Positions 1 to 8,145 of a stretch of DNA of 29,786 nt are shown here, piece by piece. The DNA is taken from the NCBI RefSeq assembly GCF_000485595.1, contig NW_014577555.1, forward strand, positions 165,948-195,733, read 5' to 3'. Numbering within the stretch: position 1 is the first letter of the stretch; each line of letters opens with the position of its first letter. The notes under the pieces are model-generated. The model was not told the DNA's origin, searched no databases, and was given only the letters and a program-made list of their open reading frames with translations. The position numbers were made by a program, and so were the translations under genes. The DNA is from Priapulus caudatus (Eukaryota > Priapulida > Priapulimorpha > Priapulimorphida > Priapulidae).

Positions 1-235
1 AAGGCTAGTAAATGACGAATTTCCCTTGTTTATTGATGTCACACTCCTTCCCTATTAAGTATTATCTACTCCTGATATGTATATAAGTGTAAATGTGTAG
101 CGGCGTGCGGTGTACCTGTGTCTTGCAGAGGAGCATTTAACCGGCATTTACAGGTAATTATCGGCAATACAAGGCGAAAGAGAGTAGAGAAACATTGGTA
201 GTAAATACATTTCGTGGTTATTCAGCATTGCTTTT

Positions 236-372
236 TTATTGAAAATGCTCCAAACGTCTGTGGTCCGCCTGGTCTCTCGTCACTTTACCTTGTGTTGTGA
301 TCACGCTAGGCAGCCTAAAAAAGCTGTGTGGCTCTCTCTGATACCGATTGCTGCAGTTGACAACACCACAGA
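236..372 (-). pseudogene. N-terminal half of a THAP zinc-finger domain
   Basis: The minus-strand translation contains the start of a THAP domain, a C2CH zinc-binding DNA-binding fold found in host proteins and in P-element-like transposases. Visible features are two cysteines spaced C-x4-C, then SNRY, then SFFRLPS, the usual order for the first half of the fold. The open frame extends from 493 to 236, but residues before the first cysteine (about 370) look unrelated. It stops at 236 before the expected C-x2-H pair, so the second half is absent or lies in another exon. No start or splice signal can be fixed. It could be an exon of a host THAP gene or a transposase relic. I favour a relic, because the surroundings are all repeats. 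Confidence 0.5.
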
Positions 373-902
373 AGAGCGGCGTTGTGATGGATTTGCTTAA
401 TAGGCGAATAAAATGAGCAGAGGTGCGTTGCTCAATGTACTTGTACCATGCCTGAACTGGGTTCTGGAACCCAAATGGCCGGCGGCGTTGCATTGTGGGT
501 AATATGAAAAATCGCGGAACCCTCTATAGTAGATGCACTGAGCTCTATTAATGAACTCAGTGAGTAGATGTATAATCGGGGACGGAAGGTAGTGCAGCTG
601 CTGCCACCCAGCGAATAAAGTACAAACTAAACTCCAGTTCACTATGCTATTTCGCCCTCAATGACCGCACGTTCGGGAAATGGATTATACACTAATTTCA
701 TGGTCACTAGGCTTTATTTTGCATGACAACGTTACTTCAGCAACATTTCAACGACAACAACATTTCAGCAGGTTCACCTTCGGCAGGTCTCCATCACAGA
801 CTAACGGATACACAGACTGGACACTTCGTATACCCTGTTTGTTAAACGTTTCGATGGTTCTGCCCCTGGCGAATGAAGCGGTCAACTACTCGAAATGGCA
901 TC

Positions 903-1170
903 GGGGGTGTCTATATTCAAGCCGGTACGGGAGATTACGGTACGCATATATTTGCTAATATATTGACTAATCGTGCGTCAATAAACTCAATATTCACAGA
1001 GACTATAGCTAAGACATGTGTCTATAGGTATCTAAAATGTTAGAAATTTAATCATCTGTAATTCACTTCCGCGCGCATATATTTGCTAATATATTGATTA
1101 ATCGTGCGTCAATAAACTCAATATTCACAGAGAGTATGGGGGTGTCTATATTCAAACCGGTACGGGAATC
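903..1170. repeat. Local duplicated blocks in A-B-B-A order
   Basis: A roughly 28-bp block (GGTGTCTATATTCAARCCGG, then TACGGGA) occurs at 906 and again at 1141. A roughly 65-bp block that includes AATCGTGCGTCAATAAACTC occurs at about 941-1005 and about 1073-1136. The order A-B-B-A on one strand indicates repeated slippage or rearrangement rather than a simple tandem array. Confidence 0.7.
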
Positions 1171-1546
1171 ATTTGCATAATATATTCTAGATATATTCCC
1201 AGATATAGCGTTTTTCAAGTTTCCCACAGAGCATGATAGGTACTAGATTTATGTTGCATGTTATATACGTTTGCAAATAATAAATTCGTTAGAACGGCAA
1301 TGACAGATGCAGTGACTCACTAACTGCTGTGCACACGAACAGAGACCGTACTTATTGATTGTTTAATTATATGTAATCATAATATCAATGTAAACTAATA
1401 CAAGATACAATATTGTAAAGCTAACAGTTAAAAGTTATGGAAAACACTACTTGGTTCGGTGAACTGTGTAATTCTGCTGCCCTTTGTTCTGTGAAAAATA
1501 CCAGTTAAAACGATATGCAATTTGTAAATAATACACCACATCACAT

Positions 1547-1732
1547 ATGACACATGTAGATGATCATGTACATAGACTTCGGAAGTGGATCTGCAACATA
1601 AGAAGAGCCGACATTGACGGGTTAAAAGACAGCCAATGCAAATATCTGCCAATTTGCGAGAATCATTTTGAGGCATCTCAATTTATGTGTCCAGCTGACA
1701 AGGTTAAAATCATTGGCTGCTTTGAAATGTGA
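1547..1732 (+). pseudogene. C-terminal half of a THAP zinc-finger domain
   Basis: A 61-residue plus-strand frame matches the second half of a THAP domain. It has a basic stretch with Trp (RLRKWICNIRRAD), a gap, then ICENHFEASQF, which fits the conserved C-x2-H-F...F pattern that completes zinc binding. It stops at 1730-1732. The first half of a THAP domain also occurs in the window, but on the opposite strand at 236-372, so the two cannot be joined as one collinear gene without an inversion. The fragment lies between the arms of an imperfect inverted repeat (795-882 / 2611-2721), which would fit a decayed THAP-transposase element. An isolated exon of a host gene is the alternative. Confidence 0.5.
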
Positions 1733-2610
1733 TATGCTGTACCTATTTAAAAATATAACTATTATTAATATGGGAAATTACTAAAATACATTGCTTTCTC
1801 TGCTTCTCGTCGTGTGACTCATGGGTCGTTATACATGTACCAGGCTTGATTTCATAAAATATACATAAACAGAAAAATACGGTTGAGAAATATTCACTGC
1901 TGGGCACTGAAGTATATCATTATTGCTTATGGCAATATCAAAACTAAACCAACACATGCTGAATAATTTTGCTAATAAAAAATTCAAACTGTCTGTATTT
2001 TACCTTATTTTCCATAATTCCTTCACCCGATCCCTTCCACCTTTATTAAAAACACAAGGGCAAGTCAAAAATTTAAGAGGCTAAGAAAGGATGCAGTTTC
2101 ATCTCTGATAGAAGTCAGTAACCCTCCTGCACTCCGAACCTAGAAACAAGCAGAATTGTAAATTGCTGAAGCTCCAGTACTTGTGATTAAGCTTCTTAGC
2201 AATAAATGTGATTAATGGTATTTGAGTAAAAAATATAGAAATTATATCGTCTTTATATTATTATTATTGTTTGTAGAAAAAACAAACATCTCACAAAATC
2301 CGGTCACAGACTGAGGAATAAATTAAACTACAGACTGTAGCACAGTCTACCGTGTGCACATTACGCATTGTGATGTTATGTCTGTATTGTGCATTAGTCT
2401 GTGATACGGTGTGGATGATCGTTTTGCATGTAAAAATAAATGTACAGCCGTTTAATAGAGCACAATCTACTTGAAGACTAACATTTGACCTTTTAGATTC
2501 AGGAATGTATAATTAAACTCCAATCCAAATATTATAATTAACGATAGAGACGTTTTAATGTTACAACGTTACACATCCACAGTGTGTCACCACAGCCAGA
2601 TTTTTAGTGT
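1733..2610. other. AT-rich stretch with no recognisable gene
   Basis: No convincing reading frame, RNA or structured repeat was seen here. It is A+T-rich with many stops in all frames. Confidence 0.6.
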
Positions 2611-2811
2611 ACCGCTTCATTCGCTAGGCGGCGCCACCATTCAATTCCATAACACTATTTTGGCGTTGTGTCCAGTCTGTGTACCCGTTAAGGGTAATGC
2701 TATCTCCGTTAGTCTGTGTCTCCATTGCGATCGGTAAGTGCTGCCATCTCTACGAACAATTATTAACTAGAAAAAGCATGGCTTTTCCGGCCAAAGAAGG
2801 ATTTTCCGGCC

Positions 2812-2816
2812 AGCGC
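2812..2816. repeat. Target-site duplication of element A, left copy
   Basis: AGCGC abuts the LTR start at 2817 and recurs directly after the other LTR at 7672-7676. Five bases is the usual duplication length for Ty3/gypsy integrases. Confidence 0.85.
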
Positions 2817-2959
2817 TGTAAAAGCGTGACACTGTTTACGGGCATGGATGTCCAGAAAGAGAGATTCTCCCGGGCCCCATTTATTACTCGAACCTGAGTG
2901 GACAATAACAACGAGTTGCGCGTGACGTCATAACTACGAGTATGCATCAATCTGTTACA
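2817..2959 (-). repeat. Element A 3' LTR
   Basis: This 143-bp LTR is nearly identical to 7515-7671 apart from a 14-bp deletion and about five substitutions. It runs TG...CA with TGTAA/TTACA inverted ends. Confidence 0.92.
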
Positions 2960-2971
2960 TCTCCCTTTTCC
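2960..2971 (-). promoter_or_regulatory. Element A polypurine tract
   Basis: The minus strand reads GGAAAAGGGAGA immediately before the 3' LTR. This is the expected place and composition for the plus-strand DNA primer. Confidence 0.8.
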
Positions 2972-3330
2972 ATATGCTTATAAACATTGTGAGAGCTAAT
3001 AAAGACAGCATATACTTGTATGCTAGATATTAATCGTTACGGTTCAAATGCTTATTTGTTATTTCTATTGCTATAGATATGGTACCTCAGTTCAGCGAGT
3101 TCTCAGTTACTATGTACGTGAATACATGTATTTGCAAATGTCACGACAGTACCTATGACGTAACAGGTAATAGACAAACATAAATGATTACTGAGCGCAC
3201 CAGCATAACTAAACGGATGCTGACTAATCAACGTTCTAGATCAACAAACTTTCTACGAACTACGAACTGTATATATATCTAAACAAAACTCACAACTAGA
3301 ATAACTGTTCAACTACAAGTGTTACAATGT

Positions 3331-4641
3331 TCAGGTCTGATAGTCCGCATATTTTTGTGGCATCTTTACTACCCTTCCGCGATTGGCAATACGTATAATG
3401 GATGGAACAGTGTATGTTGCACTGGATGGAACAGCATGTGCTGTAGTGGATGGAACAGCATGTGCTGTAGTAGATGGAACAGCATGTGCTGTAGTGGATG
3501 GAACAGCATGTGCTGTAGTAGATGGAACAGCATGTGCTGTAGTGGATGGAACAGCATGTGCTGTAGTAGATGGAACAGCATGTGCTGTAGTGGATGGAAC
3601 AGCATGTGCTGTACTGGATGGAACAGCATGAACTACGTTGGACGGAACAGTGTGCACCGGACTAGATAGAACAGTGCACCCTTGACTGGACGGTTGTTGA
3701 TCATCTGGTGGCAAGATGATAGGCGGTGGTTCATTCGTCTTCCTCAAATGTCTGCGGTTTCTTCGATATTCGTGTCCATCACAGCTGACAATGTAGGAAC
3801 GTGGATTGCCGCCTGCTGTGCCAGTTACGATTGCTGGTTCTCACACTTTCCCTTTCTGGATTCGAACAACGTCGCCAGGAATCAGATGTTTCAGGCTCTT
3901 CGCACCACGATCGTAGTACAACTTCTGACGCTGCTGACTGTGGTGTAGCTGACTACGTGCCTGCACAGTCTGTGGCTGAAGTAGCTTGCCTGTTGTCGGT
4001 AGCTTGCTCCGTAGCATTCTGCTCATCAGCAGTTGTGATGGAGAATGTGTCATTCCAGACACAGGCGTGTTGCGATACTCAAGCAAAGCTACATACGAGT
4101 CTCTCCCATCCTCCGCAGCTTTCCTGAGCAATTGCTTCATGGTGTGAACTGTCCTCTCACTTAAGCCGTTGGACTGGGGGTATGTCGGACTAGACGTTGT
4201 CAAACTAATCCCCCACTCCGCCGCGAATTTGCGGAACACCCAACTCTGAAATGGCATGTTGTCTGTCACTAATTCCTCTGGAATTCCGTGGCGGGCACAC
4301 ACACTCTTAAAGTGCGTGACCACTGTGCTTGCCGTCTTGTCAGGGTACTTCGAATAATAGTCCACGATGACCAAATAGTCTTTCCCACTTATCTCGAACA
4401 AATCTGCCCCTACTTTCTGCCAAGGTCGCTCTGGAATGTCATGAGGAATCATTGGCTCTTTCTGATTCTTACGTTTGTGGTGAAGGCATACTGAGCATTT
4501 TGACACATAGTTCTCAATATCCGCTGCCATACCGGGCCAGAACATAACAGATCGTTCGCGAGCTTTGCACTCCCCCCCCCCTAGGTGGCTCTTATGTATT
4601 ATCTGCAGCATGTCCTTCCTCAATATATATGGCTGGAACAA
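3331..4641 (-). pseudogene. pol: Element A integrase and Pol C-terminal tail (broken)
   Basis: Integrase inserts the DNA copy into the host chromosome. The frame starting about 4641 shows the HHCC zinc region (IHKSHLG, then CSVC). The catalytic core follows with D in GADLF, D in TDNMPF and E in GLSER, 34 residues between the last two. A run of G codons gives HLGGGEC in the zinc region, probably after expansion of the C-run at 4572-4581. An in-frame TGA at 3841-3843 sits where Trp is usual, after KGKV. The same frame continues beyond it through PRSY and YRRNRRHL, then the octapeptide array, and ends with GRVVKMPQKY at 3331. The catalytic triad is intact, but the protein is cut and out of frame with the upstream part of Pol. 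Confidence 0.88.
3401..3688. repeat. 24-bp minisatellite inside the element A pol tail
   Basis: About twelve 24-bp units based on GATGGAACAGCATGTGCTGT plus four bases. The inner units from 3425 to 3616 are almost identical and alternate between endings tagtg and tagta, giving a 48-bp dimer; outer units are diverged. Because 24 is a multiple of three, the array keeps the pol frame and encodes an AVPSTTAH octapeptide. It also opens frames on both strands, which are side effects of the repeat. Confidence 0.93.
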
Positions 4642-6247
4642 TCAATTTCTCTCCCAAGAAGAGCAATTCGTCGGCTTCATATATCTCATCTCTGAAAGCA
4701 TGATACTGACGTAACTGTTCCGGTACTCCTTTCTTGTGTGTGGGCCAACCGCCATACACGATTTTCTTCAACTCTTGCAACTCACTATCAGCATTTGTTG
4801 CCGACCTGATCTCGTCTATCTTCTTAGCTGAGGCTGGAAGCTTTTCAATGAGCACATGCACCATAACTTCCACTTCCTCATCACATGACTGATCATCGCC
4901 GTTAGTGTTTTCCAAGTACGCTCTGGTTAGCGTATCTGCCATGTACATGTACTTTCCAGGTACGTATCGTACATTCAGCGTGTAGCGTTGCAGCTGTATC
5001 ATGAGACGTTGCAGTTTAGGTGAAGCTTTGCAGAGTGGTTTTCGTACTATGACCTCCAGTGATTTGCGATCAGTTTCCACTTCAGTGTCTTTGCCGTATA
5101 TGTACTCATGAAACTTCTTGCACGCAAAACAAATCGCCAGCATCTCCTTTTCGATCTGAGCGTAGTTCTGCTCAGCTGACGTCATCGAACGGGATGCGTA
5201 CGCTACAGGTTGTCCACTCTGTAGGAGACATGCACCTAGGCTTGACTGTGATGCATCTGCTTGAATCTTGACTGCCTTCTTTACATCATAGAATTTTAAC
5301 CTGGGTTGACTGGTCAAGATACGCTTCAGCCACTGCAGTGCTTGTTCATGTTTGGGTTGCCAGTCAAAAATCACTCCTTCTCGAAGTAAATCTTTCAACG
5401 GTGCAGTGATATCCGATTCATTCGGAATGTACTATGCTAAGTACTTCACCATACCCAGCAGTCGCTGCAGCGCCTGTTTGTCTTCTGGCTGTGGCATATT
5501 GGCAATCGCTTCCACTTTCTTGTCATCTGGTTTTAGCCCTTCAGCCGATACAAGGTTTCCCATGTATTTGACCTCTTTGATCTTATACTGGACTTTGTCC
5601 TTGTTAAACTTCACATTTCGTTCCCTGGCCCTGTCCATGACTCTGCGAAGTATCATGTCATGCTCTTGGTCATCTACAGCAGCTATGATCATGTCATCTG
5701 CAATAACATGCACCCCATTTATGTCACCGAATGTCTCCTCATTGCGTTTCTGCATCACTTCACTTGCTAAACATATACCGAATGGCGTTCTGCGGAACCT
5801 ATACCGTCCCCACGGTGTATTAAATGTACACAGATACGACGACTCTTCAGTTAGCTTCACTTGCCAATAACTGTCCTTGCCACTCAGTTTGCTTTGGACG
5901 TCTTCTGGAGTGGGTATACTGTATCGCTCACGCTCGATGGCTTCATTAAATGGCTTCGGGTCCAGGCATAGACGCATGGAACCGTCTTTTTTCTCTACAA
6001 TCACTAGATTGTTGACCCAGTCTGTTGGTCTGTCGACACGAGCTACAATTTCTTGTTTTTCTAGCTTGTCCAGTGTCTCTTTTAGCTTTTCTTGTCGTGC
6101 ATATGGTATCTTCCTGTTCGGTTGTATGACTGGCGGAACATCTGGGCGTACCTCGATATGGTATGGTTTTTCAAACTGACCTATACCAGTAAACACATCC
6201 TTGTACTCCATCACTAAGCTTTTCTTTGTGATCGGTCGTGATAGCAT
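4592..6247 (-). pseudogene. pol: Element A reverse transcriptase and RNase H (broken)
   Basis: From 6247 the frame shows the Ty3-type reverse transcriptase, which copies element RNA into DNA. Visible motifs are YKDVFTG, DGSMRLCLDPKPFNE, YWQVKL, TPFGI and IADD. The motif normally carrying the first catalytic Asp reads KLSGKDSYWQ, so that Asp appears to be Ser. An in-frame TAG at 5432-5434 interrupts it after GMVKYLA. The same frame then resumes through the RNase H region, with DAS (about 5265), EKEMLAI and TDRKSLE, to ADTLTRA. It ends at 4592 after IEEGHAADNT. Just before that, a TA-rich stretch at 4622-4632 appears to carry four extra bases, so integrase continues in another frame. Confidence 0.9.
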
Positions 6248-6249
6248 GT

Positions 6250-6560
6250 GTGATGTTCATTCACACGGCACACCAAGTTCAGTGTCTGACAGGCCTGGTG
6301 ACCTAGAATTGCAGTGTTAGTCGCATCTGTGACATAAAAACTCAGCCTGTGTTCATCACCACTAGGTGCCACAGTGCACGTCTATCTTACCAAGTGGCTT
6401 AATACTGTGGTCACCAAATGCCGATAATATGTTTTCGTTTTCCTCAAATGGTATTCCGTTCTTCATAGACTTGTATGCACTGGGGGTAGAACATAGCTTC
6501 TACACCGGGTGTCCAAACTCGAACGCGTATCAGTTTGCCCTCTACTCTGAGATGTGTACA
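6250..6560 (-). pseudogene. pol: Element A protease remnant
   Basis: Between gag and reverse transcriptase the minus strand keeps pieces of the aspartic protease that cuts Gag-Pol, in at least two frames. Around 6500 one frame reads LDT followed by non-matching residues where the active-site DTG is expected, then YVLPP. Around 6390-6430 another reads LSAFGDHSIKPLGKID and ends at a stop. About 6270-6370 reads FYVTDATNTAILGHQ, the second half of the fold. The DTG motif is lost to small indels. The region is short compared with full-length relatives, so some sequence may also be deleted. Confidence 0.65.
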
Positions 6561-6647
6561 CTACTTAGACGATCTCTGTTGTGATATGTGAACCCACAAA
6601 CAACGCGAACAAAAAGAGGGGGGCCATAAACAAGCATCCTTTCTGTG

Positions 6648-7481
6648 TCAGGCTGTCATGCATTGACCGTGTAAACTGCTCTGTTGCTTGGTTGCATTGC
6701 TTGACATATTCTGTCCACTACCCTTGCATACAACAGCAAAATGATTTTTCTTATGACACTTCATACATGTCTTTCCATATGCTGGACACTTCCTCGATGG
6801 ATGCTTCATGCCACAGTACTTGCATTCCGTGAGATTGTGCACTTTCTGGCTTGCCCGGGAACCTGCCGCGCTCTGCTTGTGCCAAGCCTGTTTTCCCGCG
6901 GTTTTGTGCAAGGCGTGCACGCTAGCCATAGCACTACTACTAGCGCTCATAGACTGTAAGTATACTTTACTAACCTCAGCTGCCCTGCATATGTCCGCAG
7001 CCTTGTCGAGCGTTAGATCTTTCTCCCCAAGTAGCCTTTCTTTAATCCTGTCATCCGCCACACCAAACACAATTTTGTCCCTGACCATGAGATCACGGGA
7101 GTCTCCAAACTTGCACGATGCAGCACGAGTCCTCAAATCAGTGACCCACTGATCGGTAGTATCTCCCTCGTGCTGGTTGCGCTCCCAGAACTTATACCGT
7201 TCGAACACAGTGTTCTTTCTTGGCTCACAATACTGCTGGAATTTTGCCAATAATACGTTGACACTTTTCTTGTCTACTTCGTTATTCCAGGCAAATGTGC
7301 TGTGAATTTCCTGAGCCTCATGTTCGGCACAATGAAGTAAGATAGCAACTCTCGTTGCCGCCGGCTTTTTGTCGACTCCCGTGGCTGTCGCATAGACCCT
7401 CCACTGTCCAACCCATTTCCTCCAGTTCTCTGCGACATTCCCGTCAAACCTGCCCTGTTCTGGAGGCCTAAGATGCTCCAT
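6648..7481 (-). CDS. gag: Element A Gag (capsid/nucleocapsid)
   Basis: Gag forms the particle that packages element RNA. The likely start is the ATG at 7481 (MEHLRPPEQGRFDGNVAENW), because it lies just after the primer-binding site. The frame stays open upstream into the LTR, and that extension is unlikely to be used. The first ~190 residues match the gypsy capsid type (WRKWVGQWRVYATATGV and FERYKFWERNQ are visible). Two zinc knuckles follow near the C-terminus: C-x2-C-x3-H-x4-C (CKYCGMKHPSRKC), then C-x2-C-x4-H-x4-C (CMKCHKKNHFAVVC). The frame stops at 6648, shortly after the knuckles. It is about 277 codons long without internal stops, so Gag is the best preserved part of this element. Confidence 0.9.
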   Translation of the reverse strand: MEHLRPPEQGRFDGNVAENWRKWVGQWRVYATATGVDKKPAATRVAILLHCAEHEAQEIHSTFAWNNEVDKKSVNVLLAKFQQYCEPRKNTVFERYKFWERNQHEGDTTDQWVTDLRTRAASCKFGDSRDLMVRDKIVFGVADDRIKERLLGEKDLTLDKAADICRAAEVSKVYLQSMSASSSAMASVHALHKTAGKQAWHKQSAAGSRASQKVHNLTECKYCGMKHPSRKCPAYGKTCMKCHKKNHFAVVCKGSGQNMSSNATKQQSSLHGQCMTA

Positions 7482-7494
7482 GGTCTCGCGTAAA

Positions 7495-7514
7495 TACCAC
7501 AACTTCTGACACCA
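7495..7514 (-). promoter_or_regulatory. Element A primer-binding site
   Basis: Directly after the 5' LTR the minus strand reads TGGTGTCAGAAGTTGTGG. TGG pairs with a tRNA CCA end. The rest resembles the complement of a leucine tRNA 3' end with one or two mismatches; the tRNA identity is from memory. Confidence 0.7.
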
Positions 7515-7671
7515 TGTAAAAGCGTGACACTGTTTACGGGCATGGATGTCCAGAGAGAAAGAATCTCCCGGGCCCAATTTATTACTCGAACCAGTGTTTA
7601 GCGAACTTAGTGGACAATAACAACGAGTTGCGCGTGACGTCATAACTACGAGTATGCATCAATCTGTTACA
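7515..7671 (-). repeat. Element A 5' LTR
   Basis: This 157-bp LTR begins with TGTAACAG on the minus strand and ends with TTTTACA. It contains AATAAA (about 7580) and 14 bases missing from the 3' copy. Gag starts 33 bp beyond it. Confidence 0.92.
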
Positions 7672-7676
7672 AGCGC
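7672..7676. repeat. Target-site duplication of element A, right copy
   Basis: AGCGC matches 2812-2816 exactly. Confidence 0.85.
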
Positions 7677-7883
7677 CATTCCTCATTGACTGATTGTTTT
7701 GATCGTGTTTGTCGAGTAGTTCATAGTTTGAATATATTGACATTTCGGAGCCAACACCAAGATACTACGGCTCAAATGGGACTCGATAGTCAGTGTAGGC
7801 TGCAGCCTCGTTTCGTGTCACTGTGGATACGCGCACCAATACGATCAACAGGGAGCAAATATCACCCAACTACTAACGCAGAT

Positions 7884-8114
7884 GGGGTCGTTGTCGTATC
7901 AGGAACTACAGATATGTACCCGAGGTAGTTTTAGGTTGTTTAGTAATTAGTATTATGTTTATATTTTTATATGAGGTATGTTTTGGGTTAGGGTTAGGGT
8001 TAGGGTTAGGGTTAGGGTTAGGGTACACTTCTGTAGTACAAGTCTGGTATACTTTGTGTATACATATATGTACCTCGTGTACATATCTGTAGTACCTAAT
8101 ACGACAACGACACC
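7884..8114. repeat. Foldback element with a TTAGGG core
   Basis: Arms 7884-7927 and 8071-8114 are 44-bp inverted repeats differing at about four positions (shared core GTCGTTGTCGTAT). About 143 bp lies between them. The centre carries GGG(TTAGGG)n from 7985 to 8024, about six units. It looks like a small non-autonomous inverted-repeat element. No clear target-site duplication was seen, so its class is open. Confidence 0.8.
7985..8024 (+). repeat. Interstitial telomere-like array (TTAGGG)n
   Basis: About six uninterrupted TTAGGG units, the standard metazoan telomere repeat, lie inside the foldback. Non-telomeric sequence continues on both sides, so this is not a chromosome end. Confidence 0.95.
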
Positions 8115-8145
8115 TTCAGCACTATTAACTGTATACTGTTAGCGA

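Larger units (their letters stand above)
795..2721. repeat. Imperfect inverted repeat around the THAP fragment
   Basis: Read in reverse complement, 2668-2721 repeats 795-824 (shared core ACAGACTAACGGA, then TACACAGACTGGACAC) with about 21 extra bases in the right arm. Positions 2611-2628 repeat 865-882 (CCTRGCGAATGAAGCGGT). The segment between these blocks is only weakly similar. The arms are about 1.7 kb apart. They could be the ends of a decayed DNA transposon or a local inverted duplication. No target-site duplication was found. Confidence 0.45.
2817..7671 (-). mobile_element. Element A: complete but dead Ty3/gypsy (Mag/SURL-like) retrotransposon
   Basis: This 4,855-bp element is bounded by direct LTRs (2817-2959 and 7515-7671) that run TGTAA...TTACA and are flanked by a 5-bp duplication, AGCGC. 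On the minus strand the order is 5' LTR, primer-binding site, gag with two CCHC knuckles, degraded protease, reverse transcriptase, RNase H, integrase, tail, polypurine tract and 3' LTR. Knuckle spacing and the TDNMPF form of the integrase motif suggest the Mag/SURL lineage; that lineage call is from memory of the family. It is inactive: pol has in-frame stops at 5432-5434 and 3841-3843, a frameshift near 4622-4632 and a broken protease. The LTRs differ by about 5 substitutions over 143 aligned bases plus a 14-bp indel, so the insertion is not recent. Confidence 0.93.

Noticed and set aside
3319-3669. Plus-strand Cys/Trp-rich repeat protein
   Set aside because: It exists only because a 24-bp repeat keeps several frames open. 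The real frame is the minus-strand Pol tail.
3401-3688. Possible CRISPR-like array
   Set aside because: The units are contiguous 24-bp repeats with no unique spacers, in a eukaryotic retrotransposon.
7985-8024. Chromosome end or telomere junction
   Set aside because: The array is only about 40 bp and ordinary sequence continues on both sides.
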